From Algibacter amylolyticus (GTDB lineage: Bacteria; Bacteroidota; Bacteroidia; Flavobacteriales; Flavobacteriaceae): a stretch of DNA of 64,000 nt. How positions within the stretch are numbered: the stretch's first letter is position 1; every line of letters starts with the position of its first letter. The notes under the pieces were generated by a model. That model did no database searches, was not told the DNA's origin, and was given only the letters and a program-made list of their open reading frames with translations. The position numbers were made by a program, and so were the translations under genes. Positions 25,290 to 34,996 of the stretch are shown here, piece by piece. The stretch is from contig NZ_JACHGE010000004.1 of the NCBI RefSeq assembly GCF_014202225.1, forward strand, positions 186,001 through 250,000, given 5' to 3'.

Positions 25290-26840
25290 TTAGGTGCTTG
25301 CGTTATTAAATTTATCGCGAATAATATCGCCAATTGGTCGGTTTTCGATTTTAGACTCTAACCACGAAATTATATCGAGATATAAAAAGGAACGACTTTG
25401 GTATGGGTCGTTTTCGTAGGTTTTTAGTTTTTTGTGAAGTTTGATGAATTCGCCTTTTACCTCGTGCGGATAAATATCGCCCAAACCACGTAAAAACTTG
25501 ATAAATTCCTTTTGCACTTCGTACAAATCTTCCATTTTAATTAAAAACTTGTAGGTACTTTTTATTAAAACGTCCAAATTATAATCTAAACCAGCCTCGT
25601 AATGTGCTACAAGATTTAAAATTCGTGAGAAACACAACAAATCTTCGCGCATTTGCAAGGATTTATTGCTTATAATTTTCTCTAAATAGTATATGCATTT
25701 TTTATTATCGCCGGCCCCAAAATACATACTTGCTATTTTGTAGTAAAACACCATAATATGATGCTCATCTATACGGTTTTTATAGTTTTTTAAGCGCTCT
25801 AAAACCTCCTCTACAAGTGGCAAACCGGCTTCGAAACTACCTTCTATGAAGTGCAGATTAAATTTATTATTGTAAATATACAAAAAGGCTAAACCCTCGA
25901 TATTATCGTCTGTTGGAAACCATTTTTCCTTGGTTAGCGCTTCTAACTTTAATAATGAGAATTTGAATTTTTCGTGTTTGTTTAGGTAAAATAAAGATTC
26001 TAACAAGTAATTATTTCCTTTTAGAAAAAAGACAGGATTTAAGGCAATCATATCTTTATTATCGTAAAACAGATCGACCCATTTTGAGGCGTATTTATAA
26101 CAGGACAAAAAATCGACCGTTAAAAAACTATACCATAAATACGATTTGTAAAGCCACAGCTTTTCTCTGAAACCTAATTTATTTATGTCGTATTTGGGAA
26201 GCCTATCGTTAAAATATTTTGTTATTATTTGATAGTCTTCATCATTTTTAATGTAGCCCATTTTTAAAAACAAACCATATAATTGCAGCGACAAATTAGA
26301 TAGTTTACTAGCCAATACATTTTGCATACTCAGCTCTTTGGCTTGCACGGTAAGCTCGTCTGCACGACTACTAATACTTCGTGTAATGTATTGAGATTCG
26401 ATAACTTTTTCTAGATCGACAATTTCGTAAGCTGCGTTTTTTTCTTCATTTAAAATGGCTAAATTTTTTGCTTTATCTAAAATCTTTAAACTTTGTTTGT
26501 AAAGTCCTTTATGATATAAAATAGTTGCAAAATCTAATTGTTCGCGAATTTGAATACGAATATCTTGATGCGATGGATTTAACCTTAAACTAATTAAAAT
26601 CTGTTTGTATAAATGCGCCTTTAAATTAGATAACTGTTGTTTTTTAACGATGCCTTTTTTAAGAATAGCCGCCTCATCATACACATTAATTTTATCAAGA
26701 ATATTAAAGAGTTTTAAAAACTTTGACTCCTCATTAACGCCTAATCTCCCAACATAAAGCTTGAATTGCCTTTTTTCGGATTTAGACAACGATTTAATCA
26801 ATACAAATAAATTATCTTTTTGCTCTTTCGTCATAGTCAT
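25290..26840 (-). CDS. Helical-repeat protein of unknown function
   Basis: About 516 residues from the ATG at 26840. The frame opens with a GTG at 26858, and another ATG is at 26834. The start KEQKDNLFVLIKSLSKSEKRQFKLYVGRLG is distinctive. The body is alpha-helical with TPR-like units (for example HKGLYKQSLKILDKAKNLA and FGAGDNKKCIYYLEKII), but the consensus is weak. There is no signal peptide, membrane segment or catalytic motif. I do not recognise a function. It is divergent from leuA (124 bases between starts), so the two could share regulation. Similar proteins are, to my recollection, widespread in Flavobacteriaceae. Confidence 0.75.
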   Translation of the reverse strand: MTMTKEQKDNLFVLIKSLSKSEKRQFKLYVGRLGVNEESKFLKLFNILDKINVYDEAAILKKGIVKKQQLSNLKAHLYKQILISLRLNPSHQDIRIQIREQLDFATILYHKGLYKQSLKILDKAKNLAILNEEKNAAYEIVDLEKVIESQYITRSISSRADELTVQAKELSMQNVLASKLSNLSLQLYGLFLKMGYIKNDEDYQIITKYFNDRLPKYDINKLGFREKLWLYKSYLWYSFLTVDFLSCYKYASKWVDLFYDNKDMIALNPVFFLKGNNYLLESLFYLNKHEKFKFSLLKLEALTKEKWFPTDDNIEGLAFLYIYNNKFNLHFIEGSFEAGLPLVEEVLERLKNYKNRIDEHHIMVFYYKIASMYFGAGDNKKCIYYLEKIISNKSLQMREDLLCFSRILNLVAHYEAGLDYNLDVLIKSTYKFLIKMEDLYEVQKEFIKFLRGLGDIYPHEVKGEFIKLHKKLKTYENDPYQSRSFLYLDIISWLESKIENRPIGDIIRDKFNNAST

Positions 26841-26982
26841 AAAAACAGTATTAACCACTTGATTTATAGTTGTTTAAGCTAATATAAACATAGTTAAACA
26901 TCGTAATAATTATATATGAAGTTCTGTATTTAGAAAACCAAAATATAAATTCGTGTAACAATACGAAAATATATTTTAATAA

Positions 26983-28158
26983 ATGTCTGATAATAAAGTC
27001 CAAATTTTTGATACTACACTAAGAGACGGCGAGCAAGTCCCGGGTTGTAAACTAAACACTGACCAAAAACTAGTTATTGCAGAACAGCTCGATTTATTAG
27101 GAGTAGACGTTATTGAAGCTGGTTTTCCAGTATCTAGTCCTGGAGATTTTAAATCGGTTGAAGAAATTTCAAAAATAATAAAATACGCTACAGTTTGCGG
27201 TTTAACCCGATCTGTAGAGAATGATATAAAAGTTGCTGGCGAAGCATTAAAATATGCTAAACGCCCAAGAATCCATACGGGTATAGGTACTTCCGATTCT
27301 CATATTAAATTCAAATTTAAATCGAACCAAGATGCTATTATCGAACGTGCTGTTAAAGCCGTTAGTTATGCAAAAACGTTTGTTGAAGATGTTGAGTTTT
27401 ATGCTGAGGATGCTGGTAGAACCGATAACGAGTATTTAGCACGTGTTTGCGAAGCTGTAATTAAAGCCGGAGCAACAGTATTAAATATCCCTGATACTAC
27501 AGGATATTGTTTACCTAGCGAATATGGAGCAAAAATAAAATACCTTAAAGAAAACGTAAGAGGTATTGACAAGGCTATTTTATCTTGTCATTGCCACAAC
27601 GATTTGGGATTAGCTACAGCAAACTCTATTGAAGGTGTTATTAACGGTGCACGCCAAATTGAATGTACTATAAACGGTATTGGAGAGCGAGCAGGAAATA
27701 CAGCTTTAGAAGAAGTTGTAATGATTTTAAAACAGCACCCTTACCTGAACTTAGATACAGGAATTAATACCGAAATGCTTTACGGTATTAGCCAATTAGT
27801 TTCAGACAATATGGGTATTTACACACAACCAAACAAAGCTATTGTTGGCGCTAATGCTTTTGCACATAGTTCTGGAATTCACCAAGATGGTGTGATTAAA
27901 AACCGTGAAACTTACGAGATCATGGATCCAAAAGATGTTGGAGTAACAGAATCTGCTATTGTATTAACAGCACGTAGCGGTAGAGCTGCACTAGCTTACC
28001 GAGCAAAAAACGTTGGATACGAATTAACTAAACTTCAATTGGATGAAATCTATACTAATTTCTTAGATTTTGCCGATAAGAAAAAGGAAGTGGACGATAA
28101 AGACATCCATATCATTATAGAAAACAGTAAAGTATATAAAGAAATTATTTCGGCATAA
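26983..28158 (+). CDS. leuA: 2-Isopropylmalate synthase (short form)
   Basis: 391 residues. [15 protein letters not shown] (residues 10-24) is the HMGL/IPMS signature, [14 protein letters not shown] (near 205) supplies metal ligands, and [18 protein letters not shown] (near 298) is typical of LeuA. It condenses 2-oxoisovalerate with acetyl-CoA. The C-terminal LeuA regulatory domain that binds leucine (present in ~520-residue enzymes) is absent, so allosteric control would be different. Citramalate or homocitrate synthase are alternatives, but coupling to leuB supports LeuA. Confidence 0.9.
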   Translation: MSDNKVQIFDTTLRDGEQVPGCKLNTDQKLVIAEQLDLLGVDVIEAGFPVSSPGDFKSVEEISKIIKYATVCGLTRSVENDIKVAGEALKYAKRPRIHTGIGTSDSHIKFKFKSNQDAIIERAVKAVSYAKTFVEDVEFYAEDAGRTDNEYLARVCEAVIKAGATVLNIPDTTGYCLPSEYGAKIKYLKENVRGIDKAILSCHCHNDLGLATANSIEGVINGARQIECTINGIGERAGNTALEEVVMILKQHPYLNLDTGINTEMLYGISQLVSDNMGIYTQPNKAIVGANAFAHSSGIHQDGVIKNRETYEIMDPKDVGVTESAIVLTARSGRAALAYRAKNVGYELTKLQLDEIYTNFLDFADKKKEVDDKDIHIIIENSKVYKEIISA

Positions 28159-28168
28159 ATAAAAATAG

Positions 28169-28188
28169 ATTCCTGCGTTAGCGGGAAT
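28169..28188. repeat. Family A palindrome between leuA and leuB
   Basis: ATTCCTGC-GTTA-GCGGGAAT, one G-T mismatch in the stem, in the 47-base intergenic space. It could affect relative expression of leuA and leuB. Confidence 0.65.
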
Positions 28189-28205
28189 AACTAAAAGCTA
28201 AATTG

Positions 28206-29324
28206 ATGAAATTAAATATTGCCGTTTTACCAGGTGATGGTATTGGTCCAGAAGTAACAGCACAAGCCGTTAAGGTTTTGAAGGTTGTTGCCATGGAATT
28301 TAACCACGTATTTACATTTCAGAACGCTTTAGTTGGCGCATGCGCAATAGATAAAACAGGTAACCCCTTACCGGAAGAAACTATTAATATCTGTAAAAAC
28401 GCAGATGCTGTTCTATTCGGAGCCATTGGAAACACAAAGTATGATGATGACCCTGATGCTAAAATTCGTCCAGAACAAGGCTTATTAGGCATTAGAAAAG
28501 AGTTAGGTTTACACACCAACATACGCCCTATAATTGCTTACGACGATTTACTTAGTAAATCATCTTTAAAATCAAAGCAAATAAAGGATACCAATATTCT
28601 TATTTATCGCGAATTAACAAGTGGTATTTATTTTGGAGACCGACACTTAAGTGACGACGGAAACATTGCTACCGATATTTGTAAATACGAACGTTTCGAA
28701 ATTGAGCGCGTTACGCATTCTGCATTTAAAGCAGCACAATCTAGAAAACGTAAATTAACCTTGGTTGATAAAGCTAATGTTTTAGAAACCTCTCGTCTTT
28801 GGCGCAGAATAGTTAAAGAAATTGCACCGCAATATCCAGATGTTCGTGTTAATTGCACTTATGTTGATAATGCGGCCATGGAACTTATTATAAAACCCAG
28901 GCAATTTGACGTTATTTTAACCGAAAACATGTTTGGAGATATCCTATCGGAAGAGGCTAGTGTAATTGTAGGCTCTATTGGTTTATTAGCATCGGCATCT
29001 ATTGGCGATAAGCACGCCATGTTCGAACCTATTCACGGCGCATATACCAAAGCAGCAAACAGAGGTATTGCAAACCCAATTGCCTCAATACTATCGGCGG
29101 CTATGTTGCTAGATCATTTTGGGTTAGATGAAGAAGCGGCTATAGTGCGAGAAGGTGTAGGCAAATCATTAAAATTACACATTACAACACCAGATTTAAA
29201 TAACAAATACGATAATATAAGCACCACAAAAGTGGGCGATTTTATAGAGGATTTTATACAAAATCCAGACGAAACAAATCTAAACTTCACTAACATTCAT
29301 TTAGGACAATCCACCATCATTTAA
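28206..29324 (+). CDS. leuB: 3-Isopropylmalate dehydrogenase
   Basis: 372 residues from the ATG at 28206 (a TTG three bases earlier also opens the frame). MKLNIAVLPGDGIGPEVTAQAVKVL is the family start, and ENMFGDILSEEASVIVGSIGLLASAS (near 240) is the metal and NAD signature. AIGNTKYDDDPDAKIRPEQGLLGIRKELGL distinguishes leuB from isocitrate dehydrogenase. It oxidatively decarboxylates 3-isopropylmalate. It is followed by a strong terminator. leuC and leuD (isopropylmalate isomerase) are not adjacent. Confidence 0.95.
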   Translation: MKLNIAVLPGDGIGPEVTAQAVKVLKVVAMEFNHVFTFQNALVGACAIDKTGNPLPEETINICKNADAVLFGAIGNTKYDDDPDAKIRPEQGLLGIRKELGLHTNIRPIIAYDDLLSKSSLKSKQIKDTNILIYRELTSGIYFGDRHLSDDGNIATDICKYERFEIERVTHSAFKAAQSRKRKLTLVDKANVLETSRLWRRIVKEIAPQYPDVRVNCTYVDNAAMELIIKPRQFDVILTENMFGDILSEEASVIVGSIGLLASASIGDKHAMFEPIHGAYTKAANRGIANPIASILSAAMLLDHFGLDEEAAIVREGVGKSLKLHITTPDLNNKYDNISTTKVGDFIEDFIQNPDETNLNFTNIHLGQSTII

Positions 29325-29388
29325 TTTTTTGAGTTAGTCACCAAAAAGTAAATTAAACTAAACATTTGGCCGGAAAATCCTAAAACGT

Positions 29389-29419
29389 AAAAAGCGCATC
29401 TAACCAATGCGCTTTTTTT
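29389..29419. terminator. Bidirectional terminator between leuB and the esterase gene
   Basis: Inverted repeat AAAAAGCGCAT / ATGCGCTTTTT with a CTAACCA loop, flanked by A- and T-runs, placed between convergent genes. It can stop transcription from both sides. Confidence 0.85.
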
Positions 29420-29459
29420 AATATCATAATTTCCGACCTCGATTGTAAATTAAAATAGC

Positions 29460-30368
29460 CTACAGCTGCGTCATCCAATCGCAAAATCTATCAGTCCACG
29501 ATTGTAAATACCCTTGTCCAATAGCTAAACCAAAGCCATGACCTCCGTACGGATAAATATGCATTTCCGATGGAACACCATTATCTTTTAAGGCCTTATA
29601 TAAGTTTAAACTATTTTCCACCGGAACCGAAGCATCATCACCAGAATGCACTAAAAACGTAGGTGGTGTATTTTTGGTAACCTGCAATTCATTGGAATAT
29701 CTTGCTATTAAAGCATCATCCGCATTTGCGCCTAATAAATTAGTTTGCGACCCCTTATGTGTAAAATTATCCTGCATGGTAACTACCGGATAAATTAAAG
29801 CCACAAAATCTGGTCTAGCCGATATGGTATCCAAAGGCTGCTCCTTAAAGGTATTTGGAGCATCAAATTGAGTTCCTAAAGTAGATGCTAAATGTCCGCC
29901 TGCCGAAAACCCAATAACCCCTATTTTATTAGGTTTTATGTGCCACTTTTCGGCATTGGCCCTAAGTAACCGTATAGCCCGCTGCGCATCCTGTAAAGGC
30001 GCCTCATGCGGCGTAATTAAAGATTTTGAAAGTGGTAATCTGCTTTTTAAAACAAAGGCCGCAATCCCTTTACTATTTAGCCATTTTGCAACATCTGTAC
30101 CTTCCCAATCGTACACCAAATAGCGGTATGCACCACCAGGACAAATAAGCACAGCACTACCATTTGCACTGCGTTCCGATGGTAAAAACACCTTAATAGT
30201 TGGTGTTTTAGTCAAAAAAACACGTTTAACATCTTTAACTTCTATAGCCTCATTTTCTGTAGTATACTTATGGTTAGGAATGGTTTCCCATAAATTTAAA
30301 ATCTCATTTTGGGCCGTTGTGCTAAAGGCAATTAAAAACAAAAAACATAAACAGATATAAGACTTCAT
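29460..30368 (-). CDS. Secreted alpha/beta-hydrolase (acetyl-xylan-esterase-like)
   Basis: 302 residues from the ATG at 30368. A signal peptide ends near AFSTTAQ. The nucleophile motif GFSAGGHLAS (Ser near 150), the acid in LVHSGDDASVPVENS and His in GGHGFGLAIG form a complete catalytic triad. VLICPGGAYRYLVYDWEGTDVAKWLNSKG resembles the BD-FAE/acetyl-xylan esterase group of carbohydrate esterases. The substrate is probably an acylated polysaccharide, from similarity only. It lies alone, convergent with leuB. Confidence 0.83.
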   Translation of the reverse strand: MKSYICLCFLFLIAFSTTAQNEILNLWETIPNHKYTTENEAIEVKDVKRVFLTKTPTIKVFLPSERSANGSAVLICPGGAYRYLVYDWEGTDVAKWLNSKGIAAFVLKSRLPLSKSLITPHEAPLQDAQRAIRLLRANAEKWHIKPNKIGVIGFSAGGHLASTLGTQFDAPNTFKEQPLDTISARPDFVALIYPVVTMQDNFTHKGSQTNLLGANADDALIARYSNELQVTKNTPPTFLVHSGDDASVPVENSLNLYKALKDNGVPSEMHIYPYGGHGFGLAIGQGYLQSWTDRFCDWMTQL

Positions 30369-30451
30369 CAATTACAGGTTTAAAAATTAATTAGGAAAAT
30401 TAGTCTTTATTTTATCTAAACGCAAATTGCAATTTTCCAGAAAGTGTTTTT

Positions 30452-30574
30452 GGCGTTACCCCACCCTTCGTCTATGCTCAGGGCAGGCGGTCGGGCTTTC
30501 CGCAGTCGCTTTTTTGTGTTGCATAGGTGCAACAACACAAAAAGAGCTTCAACAATGCTCCAATCCCTAACGCA
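30452..30574 (-). repeat. Dispersed repeat family C, copy 5 (long centre)
   Basis: The ends are GCGTTAGGGATTG and GGTAACGCC. The centre carries its own hairpin (CTTTTTTGTGTTG with CAACAACACAAAAAG) in place of the second AAAGCCC block, making the copy about 120 bp. It fills most of the gap between the transporter and esterase genes. Confidence 0.8.
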
Positions 30575-30668
30575 TGTAACCGCTAACCTTCTTGTATAAA
30601 AAATAAGCAAGCGCATATTTACTAAGCTCAAATTCAGGTTGCGCTATACCTTCAAAATATATTTACGT

Positions 30669-31637
30669 TTAATCTAACCGTTTAGACAACCGTGTTGCCA
30701 AAACACTTATAATTAGTATTTGCGATGCATGAAACAGCATTAAAGGCAATAAAATGATTCCTATAGTAGCCATATTACCAAAAATAATTTTCGAAAACAC
30801 TGTACCATGTACTAAAGATTTTTTGGTACCGCAAAATTGTGCAGTAATTTGGTCTTCCTTGTTAAAATTCATCTTTCTAGATAAAAACCCTAGCACTATA
30901 AACACCAATAAAAACAATAGCAATACCGCAACAAAAAGAAACAGTAAATCTAATATCGATACCGAACTAAAAATGTTTTCTGTAAACGACTCTGCAAAAC
31001 TCTTGTAAATAATAAGCAGGATAATAGACTTATCAAAAAGGGTAAGTTTAGCATTATGTTTTTGTACAAAAGCGCCAAAAAACCGTTGTAACAATAGCCC
31101 CAAAACCACAGGTAATATAATTTGAACAATAAGCTTAATGTAAATGGCGGTAAAATCGAAATCGGCTTGTTCATCATTAACAAAAAGTCCCATCCAAAGT
31201 GGAGTTAATGCAATACCAATAATTCCCGAAATACTCGCATTAAAAATAGCAGCAGGAATATTCCCTTTTGCCATAGACACCATAACCACAGACGACGATA
31301 CTGTAGATGGTAACGCCGCTAAAAAAAAGAAAGCCAACCAAATAGTTTCTTGGGTTTCATTTTGTATTAACGGACGACACCCCAAAACTAACATGGGGAA
31401 AATTAAAAACGTAGCGCTCTGCACTAAAAGATGTAGTTTCCAGTTTTTAAGTCCTGCTTTAAGCTTTGCCGGACTCAATTTAAGCCCATAAAAAAAGAAT
31501 ATAAGCGAAATTCCTACCGTACTAATCGTATCGATAGGAATTTTGCTTTTGCTTACGCCCCATTCAGGAAAAAAATAAGCTAACATGATTACGCCAATAA
31601 TAGATAAAACAAATTTATCAATCTTAATATTCTGCAT
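30669..31637 (-). CDS. Bile-acid/sodium symporter (SBF) family transporter
   Basis: 322 residues with about nine or ten hydrophobic segments. Family features include FFYGLKLSPAKL near residues 48-59, the crossing-helix region FFLAALPSTVSSSVVMVSMAKGN (near 103-125) and QFCGTKKSLVHGT (about 265). Members import organic acids or related anions with Na+. The substrate cannot be read. It follows argH by 32 bases in the same direction, so it may share the arginine operon transcript, but no functional link is evident. Confidence 0.85.
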   Translation of the reverse strand: MQNIKIDKFVLSIIGVIMLAYFFPEWGVSKSKIPIDTISTVGISLIFFFYGLKLSPAKLKAGLKNWKLHLLVQSATFLIFPMLVLGCRPLIQNETQETIWLAFFFLAALPSTVSSSVVMVSMAKGNIPAAIFNASISGIIGIALTPLWMGLFVNDEQADFDFTAIYIKLIVQIILPVVLGLLLQRFFGAFVQKHNAKLTLFDKSIILLIIYKSFAESFTENIFSSVSILDLLFLFVAVLLLFLLVFIVLGFLSRKMNFNKEDQITAQFCGTKKSLVHGTVFSKIIFGNMATIGIILLPLMLFHASQILIISVLATRLSKRLD

Positions 31638-31669
31638 CCTTGAAATTTCTAGGGTCCGATACCACCTAA

Positions 31670-32944
31670 CTACTTAGGAAACTTATTGCGAATTTTATCT
31701 AAACATAAATTATGAATACTACCAGCGTGTGTATGTTTTTTAGAAGTATCAGGAACATAAGTACCATCTTGTACTTGTCCGCCTATTTTTTGATAAGCTT
31801 CCCTAAAGCTTTGCCCTTCAACAACCAACGTATTAATATTATCTACAGTAAATAAGTACTTATATAAATCGCTATTTACATCAACATCTTTAACAATAAT
31901 TTGCTGAATCGAGTAATTAAAAATATCAAGTATATCTTTTAATTCTTCAAAAGCAGCAATCATGTTTTCCTTTAACAACTGATAATCTCTATGGTATCCA
32001 CTTGGTAAATTATTGGTTATTAATACCATTTCACCTTGTAAGGCTTGGATTTTATTACACTTACCACGAATCAACTCAAATACATCCGGATTCTTTTTAT
32101 GTGGCATTATACTACTACCTGTTGTTAACTCATCTGGGAAGGAGATAAAGCCAAAATTCTGACTCATGTACAAACACGTATCCATAGCAAAACGTGACAA
32201 GGTATTACATAAACTACCTAATGCTACTGCAATAGTTCGCTCGTTTTTACCACGTCCCATTTGGGCAGCCACTACATTGTATTTTAGTGTTGCAAACCCC
32301 ATTTCTTTGGTGGTTAATTCTCTATCAATTGGAAATGAACTTCCGTAACCTGCTGCCGAACCTAAAGGGTTTTGGTCTACCGTTTTAATAGCGGCATCCA
32401 ATAAAAACACATCGTCAATCATAAGTTCTGCATAGGCAGAAAACCACAACCCAAATGATGATGGCATAGCCACTTGTAAATGTGTATAACCCGGTAAAAC
32501 CTTGTCTTTATAAGTGTCAGCTAAACCTAAAAGGGTTTCAAAAAGTGTTTTTGTTTTATCTTTAATAACACCTAAGTTCTCTTTGTAATATAAATGACAA
32601 GCCACTAAAACTTGATCGTTTCTAGAACGTGCGGTATGGATTTTTTTTCCAACTTCGCCTAAAGACTTTGTTAATTCAAATTCAATTTTTGAGTGTACAT
32701 CTTCAAATTGTGCATCGATAACAAAAGTTCCGTTTTCAATTTGCTCTTCAAGAACTTTTAATCCGCCCAATAATTCTACCAATTCTTCAACCGAAATAAT
32801 TCCGATTTTCTGAAGCATTTTGGCATGTGCTTTTGATGCAATAACATCGTATTTTGCAATATGAATATCAATTTCGCGGTCGTTTCCAACTGTAAATTGT
32901 TCTATTTTTTTATCGATTGATATGCCTTTATCCCAGAGTTTCAT
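31670..32944 (-). CDS. argH: Argininosuccinate lyase
   Basis: 424 residues. The fumarase/ASL signature GSSIMPHKKNPDV (near 280) and HTARSRNDQVLVACHLYY (about 101-118) are present. It splits argininosuccinate into arginine and fumarate, the last biosynthetic step. It is the last biosynthetic gene of the arginine/proline operon. A cluster of family A and B palindromes separates it from argE. Confidence 0.95.
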   Translation of the reverse strand: MKLWDKGISIDKKIEQFTVGNDREIDIHIAKYDVIASKAHAKMLQKIGIISVEELVELLGGLKVLEEQIENGTFVIDAQFEDVHSKIEFELTKSLGEVGKKIHTARSRNDQVLVACHLYYKENLGVIKDKTKTLFETLLGLADTYKDKVLPGYTHLQVAMPSSFGLWFSAYAELMIDDVFLLDAAIKTVDQNPLGSAAGYGSSFPIDRELTTKEMGFATLKYNVVAAQMGRGKNERTIAVALGSLCNTLSRFAMDTCLYMSQNFGFISFPDELTTGSSIMPHKKNPDVFELIRGKCNKIQALQGEMVLITNNLPSGYHRDYQLLKENMIAAFEELKDILDIFNYSIQQIIVKDVDVNSDLYKYLFTVDNINTLVVEGQSFREAYQKIGGQVQDGTYVPDTSKKHTHAGSIHNLCLDKIRNKFPK

Positions 32945-32961
32945 TTTAGTAAATTTTTGTT

Positions 32962-33126
32962 ATTCCCGCGAAGACGGGAATCTTATTTAATTTCCGCGAA
33001 AGCAGAAATCTCCGCTTTCATTTTTATTTATCTATTTGTTTTAAAGATGCGTCAAGTTTTTAAATTCTAGCACATCTAATTTATGTTTTCAGTTTACACC
33101 TACAAGGTTTTTAAAACCTCGCAGGA
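32962..33126. repeat. Cluster of family A and B palindromes between argE and argH
   Basis: Family A copies at 32962-32981 (ATTCCCGC-GAAG-ACGGGAAT) and 32991-33008 (TTTCCGC-GAAA-GCAGAAA). A family B copy at 33098-33126 (ACCTACAAGGTTTTT with AAAACCTCGCAGG). They lie within a 195-base gap inside an otherwise tight operon. Confidence 0.65.
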
Positions 33127-33139
33127 GCTATTGAAAATA

Positions 33140-34210
33140 CTATCCCAAAAGTACGTTCTTCAACAATTCAATATATATCTGTACACCTTCCTCAATTTCA
33201 TTTACGTAAATAAATTCGTTTGCCGAATGCGAGCGTGTGCTATCGCCTGGTCCTAGCTTTAAACTCGGACAGGTTAATACCGCTTGATCGGATAAGGTTG
33301 GCGACCCATAAGTGGTTCGTCCCATAGCAACGCCTGCTTTTACCAAATCGTGTTCCACAGGAATACTAGATGAATTTAAACGCAAACTACGTGCTTTTAT
33401 GCTTGTAACGGGTGCTTTTTCTTGTAAAATTTCGGCAATTTCAGCATTGCTATACGCATCGTTTACACGAACATCAATCACTAGATCGACGTGTGCTGGC
33501 ACTACATTATGTTGTGAGCCTGCATTAATTTGTGTTACCGTAAGCTTAACATCGCCTAAAGCTTCAGAACCTTTTTCGAACTTAAAATCTTTAAACCATT
33601 GTAACGCATCAATTGTATTATAAATGGCGTTATTATTATTTGGATGTGCTGCATGACTTGGTGTACCTTCAATAACGGCATCAAAAACTACCAAACCTTT
33701 TTCGGCAACGGCTAGATTCATTAAAGTAGGCTCGCCAACAATAGCGACATCTACCTTAGGGATAATTGGAAGCATACTATTTAGCCCGTTTGGACCACTG
33801 CTTTCCTCTTCCGCGGAAGCGACAATAACTAAATTATATTTTAAATTTTCCTGATTGTAAAAATGGGTAAATGTTGCTATTAATGATACCAAACAACCAC
33901 CTGCATCGTTACTTCCTAAACCATATAATTTACCATCTTGAACAAAGGCCTCTAACGGATTATTAGTGTAGGCCGAATTTGGCTTAACCGTATCGTGATG
34001 GGAGTTTAACAATAGCGTTGGTTTGTCTTCATCAAAATGCTTATTGACTGCCCAAACGTTATTTTTTGTGCGTTTATAATCGATTTTATAACGTGTAAAC
34101 CAATCTTCAATATGCAATGCTGTTTTGTCCTCTTCGGAAGAAAAAGACTGCGTTTCTATCAGCTTTTTTAATAGCGATATAGCATCTTGTGTTAAATCTT
34201 GTATGGGCAT
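33140..34210 (-). CDS. argE: M20 deacylase of the arginine pathway (ArgE-like)
   Basis: 356 residues, M20 family dizinc amidohydrolase. Zinc ligands appear in LLLNSHHDTVKPN (about 70-82) and GLGSNDAGGCLVS (about 96-108). The catalytic EE is in VASAEEESSGPNG, and the lid domain follows (VEGTPSHAAHPNNNNAI). It removes the N-acyl group of acyl-ornithine or, in organisms using acylcitrulline transcarbamylation, N-acylcitrulline. The adjacent argF' at 35997 favours acylcitrulline as the substrate. It overlaps nothing but starts one base after argB ends. Confidence 0.9.
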   Translation of the reverse strand: MPIQDLTQDAISLLKKLIETQSFSSEEDKTALHIEDWFTRYKIDYKRTKNNVWAVNKHFDEDKPTLLLNSHHDTVKPNSAYTNNPLEAFVQDGKLYGLGSNDAGGCLVSLIATFTHFYNQENLKYNLVIVASAEEESSGPNGLNSMLPIIPKVDVAIVGEPTLMNLAVAEKGLVVFDAVIEGTPSHAAHPNNNNAIYNTIDALQWFKDFKFEKGSEALGDVKLTVTQINAGSQHNVVPAHVDLVIDVRVNDAYSNAEIAEILQEKAPVTSIKARSLRLNSSSIPVEHDLVKAGVAMGRTTYGSPTLSDQAVLTCPSLKLGPGDSTRSHSANEFIYVNEIEEGVQIYIELLKNVLLG

Positions 34211-34211
34211 A

Positions 34212-34991
34212 TTATAGGGTTATGGTTGTAAAATTATCATTTTCTTGCGTTAGCATAGATGTATTTCCCATATTTATAGAGTTTACACCACCACGTAAAG
34301 CATCGAAACAGTTTTCTAATTTGGGTAGCATGCCATCTGCAATAATCCCTTTAGCTAATAAATCTTGATAGGTTTTGGTGTTAATGTGTTTTACTACCGA
34401 GTTTTTATCGTTTATATCTTCTAGAACACCATTAAGCTCGAAACAATAATAAATTGAAGTGTTGTATAACGCACTCATGCCAACGGCTACTTGCGAGGTA
34501 ATAGTATCGGCATTGGTATTTAACAACTGCCCGTTTCCGTCGTGTGTTATAGCACAAAAAACAGGTGTGAAATCGGCTTGAATTAATTTATCGATTGATT
34601 TATGAGCTACTGCTTTAACATCGCCAACAAAACCAAAATCGATGTCTTTTACCGGACGCTTATCTGATTGTATGCTGTTAACATCGGCTCCTGTTAATCC
34701 AATAGCGTTAGTATTTAAAGCTTGCAGTTTTGCTACCACATTTTTGTTAACCAAACCACCGTAAACCATGGTAATAACCTCAAGAGTTTCGGCATCGGTA
34801 ATTCTACGACCATTTACCATTTTAGACTCAATACCTAACTTAGAAGCGATATGTGTTGCACGTTTACCACCTCCATGAACCAATATTTTCTTGCCTTCTA
34901 AATTGGAAAATAATTTTAAAAATGCCTGTAAAGCGTTTTCATCTTCAATAATATTTCCTCCTATTTTTACTATGGATAGTTTTTCTTTCAT
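34212..34991 (-). CDS. argB: N-acetylglutamate kinase (possibly N-succinylglutamate kinase)
   Basis: 259 residues, amino-acid kinase fold. VKIGGNIIED (residues 8-17) binds phosphate, VHGGGKRATHIASKLGI (about 38-54) and INMGNTSMLTQEN near the C-terminus are standard. It phosphorylates the N-acylglutamate formed in the first step. Whether the acyl group is acetyl or succinyl is open: Bacteroidota are known to use an N-succinyl route in at least Bacteroides fragilis. It is one base from argE. Confidence 0.92.
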   Translation of the reverse strand: MKEKLSIVKIGGNIIEDENALQAFLKLFSNLEGKKILVHGGGKRATHIASKLGIESKMVNGRRITDAETLEVITMVYGGLVNKNVVAKLQALNTNAIGLTGADVNSIQSDKRPVKDIDFGFVGDVKAVAHKSIDKLIQADFTPVFCAITHDGNGQLLNTNADTITSQVAVGMSALYNTSIYYCFELNGVLEDINDKNSVVKHINTKTYQDLLAKGIIADGMLPKLENCFDALRGGVNSINMGNTSMLTQENDNFTTITL

Positions 34992-34996
34992 GTATA

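Noticed and set aside
28203-28205. TTG start of leuB
   Set aside because: An ATG follows immediately and matches the normal family start, MKLNIAVLPGDGIGPE.
30416-30631. Open reading frame of about 71 codons
   Set aside because: It lies entirely in family C repeat copy 5; the same translated text (KARP-type peptides) comes from such repeats and is not a protein.
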